The position numbers and the translations under genes are program-made. The notes beneath the pieces were generated by a model. It was not told the DNA's origin, did not search any database, and saw nothing but the letters and a program-made list of their open reading frames with translations. This document shows positions 16,176 to 25,472 of a stretch of 64,000 nucleotides of DNA, piece by piece. Origin of the DNA: Rhodobacteraceae bacterium HTCC2150 (lineage in GTDB: Bacteria > Pseudomonadota > Alphaproteobacteria > Rhodobacterales > Rhodobacteraceae); assembly GCA_000169395.1 (NCBI GenBank), contig AAXZ01000001.1:558001-622000 (forward strand), given 5' to 3'. The number at the start of each line of letters is the position of its first letter. Position 1 is the first letter of the stretch.

Positions 16176-18163
16176 CGCGCAGGCCTTTCAAATACAGGGG
16201 CAAACAAAGTGGACAATTCCCGCGCACCGGTGTTGGTGAGGTGGTTATTATCAAAATACAATCCGCGCATATTGTGAATGGCGTGGCAGTTTTCTTTATC
16301 GCAAATTTGTGGCCACGGATCGAGTAAAGTCACATTTTCCGATTGCGCAGCTTGAACGAAAAAATCACCCCCAATTGCATCACGCAGTGTTGCCGTTTCC
16401 ATCGAAATGGTGCTTTGTTCCGTTACCTGGCCATGGGCAAGCTGTCTTGCGAATTTTCGACTGTCATAGGTTGGAATTTCTGGAACCTGCCGAAGTAAAA
16501 ACACCTTTGAAAACTCTGATGACATTTCGTTTAATGTATTTGATGCAGCCGTTATGAAAACTTCGTTTTGGGGCATTTCCTTATTCGAAGTGGACGACAA
16601 GGTCACAGAGTTTTCCAAATCATCGCCTATGCCGTGACCACTCGCGTAATATGACCATCGCCCAACCAAAAGCAGCCGTTCAATATTTGGCAATGCACTT
16701 AACCGCGCGGGCATCTGGGCATTAAATTCATTGCAAGCCGTATCCTCTTTTGGTGTGGCATAGGTTTCGTTCTTGTTTATTCCAAACAAAGGCGGGCAAC
16801 CGGCGTTCCAAATCAGCAATCCTGCGGTACCCGCTTGGTCGGCTGCTTTTGCGATACCTTCGGCAAATGCACAAAGATGGCTATCCCCCCAAACAAGGAC
16901 CCTTGGATCTTGGCCACTTGGGCCCAGGGCACAGACGTTGTGTCCGGCGAACACGCCATCTGTTGCAACCTCACAGCGGGAAAAATCCTGTAGGAAGTCG
17001 CCGCTGGCCTTGATGTGAATCTGAGTTTCTGCATCAAATCTTTGGGGAATGCCTTGGTTTTTGTAGATCAAGAAACCAAAGAGTGAAATGCCAAGTGAGG
17101 CAATGATTGTTAAGCCAAAAACCTTAGATATTGAGGTGTCCATTTGCTGGGTTGGGCGTTCGATAAAGCGCCAAGAAAATACACCCAAAACAACGCAAAT
17201 GAGAACCCAAAAAACCGTTTCTGTGGCGGATTGATAGGTTTCCCGCCAATATTTTGACAATACCAAAACCGGCCAATGCCAAAGATAAAGGGAATAGGAA
17301 ATCAACCCAAAAAATACAAAACCACGGCTGCTTAACGTTGCATTTACCGGATTGATCTGTCGACCATTTAGTAAAAGTAAAACTGTGCCTAAAACAGGAA
17401 AAACTACCTGATACCCCGGAAATCCGGTGTCTGGTTTTATCAATACTATCGATCCAACAATCAGGCCGATCCCAAGCCAGGAAATAGGTTTGCCATAGTT
17501 CCAATCGCAACGTCGCTCATATCCCCAGATTGCGAGTAAAACACCTGAAAGCAATTCCCAAGCGCGAAATGGGAAAAGGAAAAATGTGGCGGGCTGCATG
17601 TCGGGAGTCAGCAGAATGTTGGCGAAAAAGGATGCGAACCACAACACAACAAGTAAAGCCAAAAGAAGTTGTTTTGATCGGGCCACTAAAAGGATCAACA
17701 AAGGTAAGAATATGTAAAACTGTTCCTCAACAGACAACGACCATGTGTGTAACAGGGCCTTTTCTTCACCTGCCGTATCGAAATAACCTGTTTGGCGAAA
17801 AAATAAGATGTTTGAAAAATAGAACGTCGCGGCGATCAGCATTTTTCCAAATTCGCGAAACTCATAGGGCAACAAGATTGCCCAGGCAAAAGCCGATGTA
17901 ACTATCGCCATTGCAAAATATGCTGGTGCCAATCTTTTGATCCGACGCTGGTAGAAACGCGCTAAAGAAATGCGGCCTGTTTTGCGATACTCTTTCCATA
18001 AAATCCTGCCGATCAGAAAACCTGAAATAACGAAAAATATGTCAACACCGACAAATCCACCGCCTAACACTGGCGTATCGAAATGGTACAAAACGATAGC
18101 CAAAACCGCGATGGCGCGCAGGCCGTCGATTTCGCGGCGATACATATGGTCGGAAGTGCTCAA
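16172..18163 (-). CDS. membrane acyltransferase AT3 with C-terminal SGNH domain (OafA type)
   Basis: Polysaccharide O-acyltransferase, 663 residues. Residues 1 to about 370 form an acyltransferase-3 membrane domain of about ten helices, starting with YRREIDGLRAIAVL (catalytic-region His in LYHFDTP) and GGFVGVDIFFVISGFLI. The C-terminal 270 residues are a periplasmic SGNH domain: the Ser block I motif is VLVWGDSHLCA and the terminal Asp/His block is YFDNNHLTNTGA. This architecture matches OafA and relatives that acetylate O-antigen or exopolysaccharide sugars in the periplasm. It is the first gene of the operon that continues with the GMC and SDR genes, and overlaps the GMC start by 4 bp. Confidence 0.92.
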   Translation of the reverse strand: MSTSDHMYRREIDGLRAIAVLAIVLYHFDTPVLGGGFVGVDIFFVISGFLIGRILWKEYRKTGRISLARFYQRRIKRLAPAYFAMAIVTSAFAWAILLPYEFREFGKMLIAATFYFSNILFFRQTGYFDTAGEEKALLHTWSLSVEEQFYIFLPLLILLVARSKQLLLALLVVLWFASFFANILLTPDMQPATFFLFPFRAWELLSGVLLAIWGYERRCDWNYGKPISWLGIGLIVGSIVLIKPDTGFPGYQVVFPVLGTVLLLLNGRQINPVNATLSSRGFVFFGLISYSLYLWHWPVLVLSKYWRETYQSATETVFWVLICVVLGVFSWRFIERPTQQMDTSISKVFGLTIIASLGISLFGFLIYKNQGIPQRFDAETQIHIKASGDFLQDFSRCEVATDGVFAGHNVCALGPSGQDPRVLVWGDSHLCAFAEGIAKAADQAGTAGLLIWNAGCPPLFGINKNETYATPKEDTACNEFNAQMPARLSALPNIERLLLVGRWSYYASGHGIGDDLENSVTLSSTSNKEMPQNEVFITAASNTLNEMSSEFSKVFLLRQVPEIPTYDSRKFARQLAHGQVTEQSTISMETATLRDAIGGDFFVQAAQSENVTLLDPWPQICDKENCHAIHNMRGLYFDNNHLTNTGARELSTLFAPVFERPAR

Positions 18164-18310
18164 TTTAGTGCCTGTTTGCTTTGATTCAAGTTAGCTGCTT
18201 TTTGCGCGACTGCCCAGAATTCCTTGACGGTTGAGTGGTTTTACTGAATTAAGATTGACAAAAAGGTCAATGGTACCTGTTATCTATTGTTTAAAAACAA
18301 GGAATGCCAC

Positions 18311-18796
18311 GTGTCACAGGACGACAATGTTTCAGCCGAAATCCCCGACTGGTCACGAGAGCAGGTACGGAGTTTTTGGGACGCTGGCCCCAAATTGCTG
18401 CGCAGCATTCGACGATATCAAACAGCCAAAAAGCGTGGTGGTGTTTGGGCGGCGATGTCCGCACGTTATTGGGTCATCATACATCGCTTTTGGTCGATTG
18501 TTTCCCAATGCGAAATTCATCTACATACCAAAATCGGTGGTGGATTACGTATTCCGCACCCCCAAGGAATTATCCTGCATCCTGATGTTGAAATTGGTGT
18601 TAATTGCATGATTTTTCAACAAGTTACACTTTCTGGTCCTGTCGTGATGGGTGGCCATGTGGATGTCGGGGCAGGGGCAAAATTGATGGCGCCTCTGCGT
18701 GTTGCTGATCACAGTACCATTGGTGCCAATGCGGTGGTGACCAAAGATGTTTTATCGGGGCAAACCGTTGTTGGCGTGCCCGCAAAGCCAATCTAA
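18311..18796 (+). CDS. serine acetyltransferase-like hexapeptide-repeat acyltransferase
   Basis: Left-handed beta-helix acyltransferase, 161 residues from this start. Hexapeptide repeats run from about residue 70 (IGGGLRIPHPQGIILHP) to the end (GVPAKPI). The helical N-terminal part resembles CysE/colanic-acid type acetyltransferases. The canonical catalytic His is plausibly in RIPHPQG. A GTG start at 18311 has an AGGA site 7 bases upstream; a TTG at 18287 would add 8 residues. Its location among glycosyltransferases points to O-acetylation of a polysaccharide intermediate with acetyl-CoA, not cysteine biosynthesis. It converges with the GT4 gene, with a 1-bp gap between stops. Confidence 0.85.
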   Translation: MSQDDNVSAEIPDWSREQVRSFWDAGPKLLRSIRRYQTAKKRGGVWAAMSARYWVIIHRFWSIVSQCEIHLHTKIGGGLRIPHPQGIILHPDVEIGVNCMIFQQVTLSGPVVMGGHVDVGAGAKLMAPLRVADHSTIGANAVVTKDVLSGQTVVGVPAKPI

Positions 18797-18797
18797 T

Positions 18798-20078
18798 TTA
18801 GTCAAACAAAGACGGTTTATCGCCGCCGTTCACCACCCAGCTATAGACCTTCAAAATTTGTTTTGCTTTGGCATCCCAAGTGAAATTTTTGGTCACGTTT
18901 TTAAAGCCAGCCTGCCCTTTAATTGCAATGGTGTCTGGTTCCGCAATCAGCTTTTCAAGCTGGATGCGAAACGCTGAAACGATCTCGTCTCTGTTGCCAA
19001 TCGGCACTTTCCACCCGTTTGCATCATTTACCAACTCGCCGGGTCCGGCATAATCAACAACCAATGCGGGCAGGGAAAGCGCCATTGCCTCTAAAACAAC
19101 ACCGCCACCAAATTCACGGATCGAGGGAAAGGCCAGAAAATCGCACGAGGACATCACATTTTGAACGTCTTCATGGGCAAGCCAACCATGAAATTGTACG
19201 CTGTCCGCTAGATCGGCAGCTTGCGTTTTCAGGCTTTCCATCATTGGGCCATCGCCGATAATTGAAAGCGAAAGCTGCCCAGACTGTAAGAATGGCTTGG
19301 CGGCTTCAATCAACATATCGGCTCCTTTATAGGGCACCAACCGGCCAATAAAACAGGCCCTTAATGGGGTATTCTGTACCGACTTTGTTTTTGAAAACCG
19401 CGTCGGGTCGATTGCATTTTCGGGTAAATGAAACGTCTTTGATTTGTGCACGGTTGGAATTTCGCCCTGCGTGTGGCCTGATCCAGTTAGTATCGCTGCC
19501 GTATTTTTCAAACTGCGGTGTCGCCCAGGTTGAAGTTTATATGCATTGCGTAAATAAGAAAGCCATTCACGTTCGCGACGCCTTTCGGCATCAAAACCTT
19601 TGGGCCAAGGAACGCCACCGTTAAGTGGACCGACAACAAAAGGCACCCCAGCATGGGCGCATTTTTTGGCGATGGGGCTGGATATTGTGGGGCTTAAGGG
19701 TGTGATCCTGTGAACGATGTCATATTCTCTATCGGCGATCTTTTTACCAAATTTGCGCCAAACCAAACGTTCAAAATATGGATATGATAGGGCTGAAATT
19801 GCCTGCATCATCGTCCATCCTTTACCTTCGCCCATTCGAAGTTTTGCCCCCAATCGCCAAAGTGGCCCTGCGAACGCCTCTGAATCAATGGCGGTGAAAT
19901 CTTGCCCTTCGATCAATCCTGCACGCAAAAACGCCTCGCGGTTGCGGATTTGTGTAACGATATGAACGTCGGCAACTTTGGCCAGATGCGTGGCCAGGGA
20001 CCAGCCAATCAGCGGCACAGAAACCCATTCCGGATTGGCCGCTTCTGCGATCACCAGTACCCTTAATTTGCGTTCCAT
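18798..20078 (-). CDS. glycosyltransferase family 4
   Basis: GT-B glycosyltransferase, 426 residues. The N-terminal segment LRVLVIAEAANPEWVSVPLIGW and VGPLNGGVPWPKG (around residues 145-157) match GT4 enzymes of exopolysaccharide loci. The C-terminal donor domain shows ACFIGRLVPYKGADML and FPSIREFGGGVVLEAMA with the expected Glu spacing. It overlaps the stop of the Wzy/ligase-like gene by one base, so the two are coupled. Donor sugar unknown. Confidence 0.91.
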   Translation of the reverse strand: MERKLRVLVIAEAANPEWVSVPLIGWSLATHLAKVADVHIVTQIRNREAFLRAGLIEGQDFTAIDSEAFAGPLWRLGAKLRMGEGKGWTMMQAISALSYPYFERLVWRKFGKKIADREYDIVHRITPLSPTISSPIAKKCAHAGVPFVVGPLNGGVPWPKGFDAERRREREWLSYLRNAYKLQPGRHRSLKNTAAILTGSGHTQGEIPTVHKSKTFHLPENAIDPTRFSKTKSVQNTPLRACFIGRLVPYKGADMLIEAAKPFLQSGQLSLSIIGDGPMMESLKTQAADLADSVQFHGWLAHEDVQNVMSSCDFLAFPSIREFGGGVVLEAMALSLPALVVDYAGPGELVNDANGWKVPIGNRDEIVSAFRIQLEKLIAEPDTIAIKGQAGFKNVTKNFTWDAKAKQILKVYSWVVNGGDKPSLFD

Positions 20079-21664
20079 TACATCAACACCTTGAGTGGCC
20101 TTTGAACATCATTGGATGCAAGTTCCTGTTCGAATGCGGGCTGTTTTTCAACTAAACGTATTCGCCTAAGATGCTCGGCATACCCAAGTAAGGCTCCCGA
20201 AATAATCCACGTTATTGGTGTCAGTGTGGCATTGGGCAACAAGTCAAAAAGGTTAATGGCCAACATCAAAGACAAAGGGCCAATGAAGTTTGAAAAATCC
20301 TTGGGATCAGCAATCCGCGCCTCGCGCCACAATAACAGCAAGGGGATGGATAATAAGCCAAATTCGGCAAGATACCCAAGCCATCCGTAGACCCCGTACG
20401 TGATGATCCAACGCCCGTCGGTAACGGTTAAGATCGTGCCATCAACAGCATTGTGAAGGTGGTTGCGGCCCCAAGACCCCCAGCCAAACAGTGGTTTTTC
20501 ATGGGCGCGTTCCAACAGCCGGTCCTCGTTTTCAAAACGAAATTTAAGCGAGTTCGCGCGTTCCGCACTTACCTTTTCGGCCTGTGCCAATATTGCTTGG
20601 CTTGGCACAATGTCGGCGCCTTTCAGCATTGGATATGTGAACGCAACGAATGCCAGAACAATTGCAATTCTCATTTGGGTTTTGCTGGTGGCAAAACAAA
20701 TGAGTGGTGCCAGTAGGATGAAATACAACAGCGGTGCCAAGGTCTTTGTTAGGATCAGGACACCAATTAGATAGAACGCTGCAAAAACATACAGTGGCAA
20801 CCTTTTGGCCCCAAACTTTACCCGTGTCGATTGATCGGAAATAACCGTTGCAACAGGGGCAAAAATTTCACTTTTGGATCGATCATTTCGCCACAATGCG
20901 AATGCCGCAAGTGCCGCCGTCATGGCGAAGAATGAAACCCATATGCCGTGAAATAAGAATACGACAGGGCGAAAGCCACCACCACGCATCGATTGTTCAA
21001 ACAGGTGTTGATAGTAGCCATAAACCCAAAGGTTGATCTGTGGGCTCAACCGAACCTCAACCAACATCGGAAATGAATACACCATGCCGCAAATGAATAT
21101 TGCAGCAAGCAGATCGCGTTGTGTTTCTGCGGTTTGTAGCAAAGGTCGTGCCATCATAAAACCGAGCAGCAAAATTGCTTGATTGATCGACAAGGCAAGC
21201 GCATCGGTAATCCGCAACCCGGGCAATTCGCCAATGACGAATGAAACTGGTTCGCGGTTGGTTAAAACTGTCGCAATGGGCGACAAAATGAACAAAAGCA
21301 TCAATGCGCGCGCAATGTGGTTTTGTGGAAGGATCGACAAACGTCCGGGAATAAGCAGCAGACATGCAATAAAGACCGTGATGTTTGGCAACGTGTCCTT
21401 AGTGATCGGCGGCATTAAGGGAAAATCAAAACCTGCTGGCGCAGGAGGTAGGAAAAGATAGGCCAATAATAGCGACCAAATTAACGCGCGCGCTGGCGGT
21501 AGGCGCACGAAAAGAGTCGCCGCCACGGCGGGGTAAATCAACAGCACCAAATAAGCGAGAGCGTTTGGCATTCTCAGATATGTTCCGTTCTGTTTTTCTG
21601 CCCCAACAGCATAAAACCTAACAGTTTTTGCCGGATTTGTCTTGGCTTGTGGGTTGAAAGTCAC
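20078..21664 (-). CDS. O-antigen ligase/polymerase-like membrane protein (Wzy candidate)
   Basis: Polytopic inner-membrane protein, 528 residues, with about 11-12 hydrophobic segments. A large loop at about residues 345-415 contains FENEDRLLERAHEKPLFGWG followed by NHLHNAVDGT. An RxxL/W..H-type periplasmic loop ahead of the last helices is characteristic of the Wzy/WaaL (O-antigen ligase) fold, where an Arg and a His help catalysis. In a locus with a flippase, chain-length protein and initiating transferase, the polymerase role is favoured over lipid A-core ligase. The sequence family is very divergent, so the exact reaction is inference. The gene is first in a two-gene operon and faces a GT4 gene with a 116-bp gap. 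Confidence 0.75.
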   Translation of the reverse strand: MTFNPQAKTNPAKTVRFYAVGAEKQNGTYLRMPNALAYLVLLIYPAVAATLFVRLPPARALIWSLLLAYLFLPPAPAGFDFPLMPPITKDTLPNITVFIACLLLIPGRLSILPQNHIARALMLLFILSPIATVLTNREPVSFVIGELPGLRITDALALSINQAILLLGFMMARPLLQTAETQRDLLAAIFICGMVYSFPMLVEVRLSPQINLWVYGYYQHLFEQSMRGGGFRPVVFLFHGIWVSFFAMTAALAAFALWRNDRSKSEIFAPVATVISDQSTRVKFGAKRLPLYVFAAFYLIGVLILTKTLAPLLYFILLAPLICFATSKTQMRIAIVLAFVAFTYPMLKGADIVPSQAILAQAEKVSAERANSLKFRFENEDRLLERAHEKPLFGWGSWGRNHLHNAVDGTILTVTDGRWIITYGVYGWLGYLAEFGLLSIPLLLLWREARIADPKDFSNFIGPLSLMLAINLFDLLPNATLTPITWIISGALLGYAEHLRRIRLVEKQPAFEQELASNDVQRPLKVLM

Positions 21665-21779
21665 TCAGTTATTTTACGGTATGTGCCTTTGTCGCCACGT
21701 TATTTCCAGCGTTCCGGCTTGCCAAGCCCTGTTCCAAGATGGTTTGGTGTATTTAGGGGACACAAAGGAAAACTTGCCT

Positions 21780-22934
21780 GTGAAAATTGCGTATCTTTGC
21801 GATATTAGCCCGCTGGAAACTTGGGGTTATTCAGGTGGGAATAGCAACATGTATCGCGCCCTTTGTGATCAGTTTGATGATGTCCATATTCTTGAAAATT
21901 CTTGGGGATGGGCGGAACCTCTGCGCCATCTTGTTAATGCAATGCCAGAGGCAATTACCTTACGCGCGCGGTGGCGGTTGCATTTGTTGTTTGGCCCGAT
22001 CATTGCAAAAAATGTGGCGCGGCAATTGGCCAGAGATAAATACGATGTTCTGTTTTGCCCTTATAGTTTTCATTCACTGGCAGGTTTGAAACTGCCTTAT
22101 GAAATGACGACAGTGTATACGTCGGATGCCACGCCAACCAGTTACAAGCGCAGCAGCATCGGGGCAGCGTTTGGATCGTATTTTTCGGCATCGCGCATTC
22201 TTGACCCCCTCATTCTGCGGACGGAAATGCGTGTTTTTGGTGCGGTGTCTTTGGCTCTTTGGCCGTCAAAATGGATGGAAAATTCGGCGAAAGAATTTTT
22301 TGCTATTACGGCGCCGCAATCGCAGGTCGTGCCGTGGGGGGCGAATTTGCCGGACAAAGATATTGCTTATTCTGGGGATGATCGACCAGATATGCAAAAA
22401 ACAGTGCGCCTGTTGTTGGTTGGTCGCGATTGGTTTGCCAAGGGTGGCGCAACAAGTTTTGCCGTTCTGAAGGCGCTGATGGAAAAGGGAATACCCGCCC
22501 GATTGGATGTGGTTGGCTGCATGCCACCTGATGAACATCGCAATGAGAATGTCAAAGTTCATGGTCTTTTGTCAAAATCAGATCCAGTCGAATTTCAGAA
22601 ATTCATGGATCTGTACCAAAACGCGCATTTCATGGTTATGCCGTCGTTTGAATCCTATGGATTTGCGTTTTGTGAGGCGTCGGCTTTTGGTTTGCCATCT
22701 CTTTGTATGGATATTGGTGGGGTGCCGGTTGTTGATGGGGTAAATGGTTTTGCATTCCCGCCAGAGGCAAATGTTGATGCCTATGTCGATTGTATATTGG
22801 AACATCGAAACGATGCCAAAAAATATAATGCGCTAAGTAAATCTGCGCGCGCCTATTATGAAAAGCATCTTAATTGGGGTGCTTGGGCGCGTAGTGTTAA
22901 GGCGAAAATTATCGAAAGCCGCGTTGGTCTTTAG
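21780..22934 (+). CDS. glycosyltransferase (GT4-like)
   Basis: GT-B glycosyltransferase, 384 residues from this start. The start is a GTG preceded by AAAGGA about 9 bases upstream, giving VKIAYLCDISPLETWGYSGGN; the longer frame from 21642 would run into the divergent gene. The GYSGG nucleotide/acceptor loop, LLLVGRDWFAKGGATSF and MPSFESYGFAFCEASAFGLPS (Glu-x7-Glu equivalent) support a retaining GT4-type enzyme. It stands alone on the plus strand and converges with the initiating sugar transferase, with a 7-bp gap between stops. Confidence 0.87.
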   Translation: MKIAYLCDISPLETWGYSGGNSNMYRALCDQFDDVHILENSWGWAEPLRHLVNAMPEAITLRARWRLHLLFGPIIAKNVARQLARDKYDVLFCPYSFHSLAGLKLPYEMTTVYTSDATPTSYKRSSIGAAFGSYFSASRILDPLILRTEMRVFGAVSLALWPSKWMENSAKEFFAITAPQSQVVPWGANLPDKDIAYSGDDRPDMQKTVRLLLVGRDWFAKGGATSFAVLKALMEKGIPARLDVVGCMPPDEHRNENVKVHGLLSKSDPVEFQKFMDLYQNAHFMVMPSFESYGFAFCEASAFGLPSLCMDIGGVPVVDGVNGFAFPPEANVDAYVDCILEHRNDAKKYNALSKSARAYYEKHLNWGAWARSVKAKIIESRVGL

Positions 22935-22941
22935 ATCGAAA

Positions 22942-23607
22942 CTACTGACCTGTGGCGCGGAAAATCACAACAACCGTTGCCATCATCACGTTCAAATCTG
23001 TTCTTAAGGATTGCTCGTGGAAATATTGGTTATCAAAGAACGCCCGTTGCACAAAACTGCATTCGTTTCTTTTTGAGATTTGCCAATAGCCCGTCAAACC
23101 AGGGCGCATAGAATAATACGTAACGCCTGGGTAAATGCCGACTTGGTTTTCCATCATCGGGCGCGGCCCAACGATTGACATTTCACCCCTGATAACATTC
23201 CAAAGTTGCGGCAGTTCATCCAAAGATGTTTTGCGAATAAGACGGCCGATCCGTGTGATGCGTGGATCGTGACGCAGTTTTTGCATCTGATCCCATTCGG
23301 ACTTTGCCTCAGGGTTTTGCAACAGATGCTTTTCTAGTCGTGCTTCGGCATTGGGCACCATGGTGCGCAATTTCCACATTTTGAAAATCTGCCCATTTCG
23401 ACCAACGCGCTTCTGAAGATAGATCGGCGCAGAGCCATCAAACATGATGATCAAAGAAAGAACAGCAAGGATAACCAGAACGGGCAGGGCAAATACTGCA
23501 ACCAAAACCAAATCAAGTACGCGTTTCAGAAAGCCACGATAAGGCCCCCACGCGCTGGAACTTACGGCATCAGCTTGGGCGAAGCTGTGGTTGAAGTGTA
23601 TCGACAT
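22942..23607 (-). CDS. polyprenyl-phosphate sugar phosphotransferase (ExoY/WcaJ C-domain type)
   Basis: Initiating enzyme of repeat-unit synthesis, 221 residues: transfers a sugar-1-phosphate from an NDP-sugar to undecaprenyl phosphate. Only the catalytic half is present, as in ExoY, with one N-terminal membrane helix ([19 protein letters not shown]). Conserved blocks are [18 protein letters not shown], the basic-acidic [13 protein letters not shown], and [10 protein letters not shown]. The Tyr/Pro-rich [14 protein letters not shown] follows. It lies 465 bp downstream of the chain-length gene and probably has its own promoter in that AT-rich gap. Sugar specificity (Gal, Glc or other) cannot be read. 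Confidence 0.93.
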   Translation of the reverse strand: MSIHFNHSFAQADAVSSSAWGPYRGFLKRVLDLVLVAVFALPVLVILAVLSLIIMFDGSAPIYLQKRVGRNGQIFKMWKLRTMVPNAEARLEKHLLQNPEAKSEWDQMQKLRHDPRITRIGRLIRKTSLDELPQLWNVIRGEMSIVGPRPMMENQVGIYPGVTYYSMRPGLTGYWQISKRNECSFVQRAFFDNQYFHEQSLRTDLNVMMATVVVIFRATGQ

Positions 23608-24072
23608 GTCGTTCCTTTCACAGGATGCCCGCAGTCAAAAAAACACGCACTTAGCCAACCGCAAAATCAATCGCGGAAAGTCCATTTCTTCCCTAGAAGA
23701 ATTAGATTTTATTTAAAATTTAGATTGATGTTCTTTGCCTCAAAACATCGATCAAACTTGGCAGCACTTGTTGACCGGAAACCTCTTACAAAATTTTACA
23801 AGTAAGCTTTTACCATTTTGCCCTTAAATTGCCACATAGTTATTTAGACAGGTGTTTTTAACATATTGAAAATAAGTATTAAAATTTATGATGGGGTGAA
23901 TTAAAGCGACAATGTGGCGCAAATCATCACTCTTTGGCCACATTATTGTTTCCGCAAGTTAGCGATTTGCACATGCACGAATAGATTGTTTCCATTGCGG
24001 ACAGGTGCTCTGCCACATTTGATTCGTATTTTTGAGAAATTTTGAGGTACTTTGACGAAAGCTAAGCTTGAT
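23608..24072. other. AT-rich intergenic region with four GCCACAT sites
   Basis: A 465-bp gap without a supported gene, between the chain-length gene and the initiating sugar transferase, both on the minus strand. It contains the 7-mer GCCACAT four times: 23831-23837, 23912-23918 (reverse orientation), 23937-23943 and 24012-24018; three of them extend to GCCACATT. It probably carries the promoter and regulatory region for the sugar transferase gene. No clear -35/-10 pair or RNA structure could be assigned by eye. Confidence 0.5.
23831..24019. repeat. cluster of GCCACAT(T) motifs
   Basis: Four copies of GCCACAT within 189 bp, three direct and one inverted; the last three include the following T. 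The inverted pair 23911-23944 forms AATGTGGC/GCCACATT arms with 18 bases between. Chance expectation for a given 7-mer on both strands in this gap is about 0.06. A binding-site cluster for a regulator of polysaccharide initiation is one explanation. Confidence 0.5.
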
Positions 24073-25329
24073 CTAACTTAACGCTAAGGCAAGCAAAACC
24101 AAAACACCACAAACCATGATGCCGATTTTGGTGCGTTTGCCCAAATTGAAAAAACGTGTTTTTTCGATATTGGGAATGCTGACGACAGGGCGTAAACCTA
24201 GTTGGCGCTCCATTTGGCTGGCCGTACGAATTACCGGATTTCGCAACTCTAGCAACAACACCAAGCCTAATCCAATTATCGCGCTAAGCATTGTTCCAGC
24301 CAGAACGATTTTTCGACGATTTGGGGCGATGGGATGTTCTGGAATCAAAGCGGTTTCCAGCACCAGAAAACTTTCAGTTTGGCTGCTGTTTTCCATCATT
24401 TGACCCATCTCGGCCTCTGATCGATTGCGGGTAATAATGGTGAACTGATCCGTTAGTTGTTGAAGCTGTCGATTAAGCGACGCAAAGGATTTTTCCACTT
24501 GTGGCGCACGTTCGATATTGGCCTCGATCAACGCACGTCGTGTTTGGATCAAGTTCTTTTGTTCTTGCAGCTTTTCATTGCGCAAAGCGGCCCTTGCGGC
24601 CGCATCCCCACGCAAGCCGGTCGCGCCCTCAATCATCTCACGATCAATGGCCAATTCGGCGTCTTCAAGATTGGCTAATTGTGTGCGTTGTGCCAGCAGA
24701 CTTTCGGGTAAAGCATCCGCATTATTGCGTTTAAATTCGGCAATTTGCGCGTCCATGTCCGCGATTGCGGCACCAACTCGTTGTTCTTCACTTTCAAAAA
24801 ATTCTAATGTTTCATTCACGCGTTCTGCGCGGCTGGATCGGCTTTGTTCCAACATGTTGTTTAGGAATTCATTCGCGATCAATGCCGCGCGTTCAGGGTC
24901 GGCATCTTGAACAACAAAAGATAAGGCTGAAGGTGAAACATCGGAACGCCATCGCATGGTTGGATCTGTGATGCGTTCAATCCGAACAGAACCGCGCAAG
25001 GCCGATACCAATTCGTTCATGGTTCCGTCATCGGCACCATCAGCCAAATTCAGCTTTGTGATGATCGACATAAGATTGTCGCGGGCCATCAACCGTTGTT
25101 CGATTATCTGAAGCCGTTGCAAATTAGAGCCAGCGGTCGCGTTGCCAGAAAGCGTTTCCTGTAAACGGGGTTGTTCAATTTGAACCACAGCTTGGGTTTG
25201 ATACAGACGAGGTTGCCCAAGTGCGTAGAAGACGGAAAACACAAACCCGGCCACAACAACAGCCGCCAACACAATTATGTGCCGGAAAAACGCACTTAGC
25301 AGTTCGTTTATTGATGGTATATTTTCCAC
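24073..25329 (-). CDS. Wzz/GumC-like polysaccharide chain-length determinant
   Basis: Inner-membrane co-polymerase/export protein, 418 residues from this start. An N-terminal helix (HIIVLAAVVVAGFVFSVFYAL), a long periplasmic coiled-coil part (about residues 130-300, rich in Gln/Glu/Arg heptads such as EQKNLIQTRRALIEANIE), and a second helix (LAGTMLSAIIGLGLVLLLEL) form the Wzz fold. A third hydrophobic segment ends the protein. The cytoplasmic kinase domain found in Wzc is absent; the separate ATPase at 6690-7478 is the likely partner. A GTG at 25329 has GGAG 7 bases upstream, better than the ATG at 25347, which adds 6 residues. It sits just downstream of the phosphopantetheinyl transferase gene. 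Confidence 0.88.
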   Translation of the reverse strand: MENIPSINELLSAFFRHIIVLAAVVVAGFVFSVFYALGQPRLYQTQAVVQIEQPRLQETLSGNATAGSNLQRLQIIEQRLMARDNLMSIITKLNLADGADDGTMNELVSALRGSVRIERITDPTMRWRSDVSPSALSFVVQDADPERAALIANEFLNNMLEQSRSSRAERVNETLEFFESEEQRVGAAIADMDAQIAEFKRNNADALPESLLAQRTQLANLEDAELAIDREMIEGATGLRGDAAARAALRNEKLQEQKNLIQTRRALIEANIERAPQVEKSFASLNRQLQQLTDQFTIITRNRSEAEMGQMMENSSQTESFLVLETALIPEHPIAPNRRKIVLAGTMLSAIIGLGLVLLLELRNPVIRTASQMERQLGLRPVVSIPNIEKTRFFNLGKRTKIGIMVCGVLVLLALALS

Positions 25330-25472
25330 TCGCCAACTCCACAACATTAGGCCGAAACTTGGTAATTTTTGGCTTAATGGTCCTCGTACAACTTAAAACC
25401 ACAGAATTTAGTTAAAGTTTGTCTAATGGCGAATTGTGGTGATGCCGTGGCAAAATTGCGAAAATGCGACGA

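Noticed and set aside
24518-24910. 130-codon frame on the plus strand inside the Wzz gene
   Set aside because: Antisense shadow of the coiled-coil coding region.
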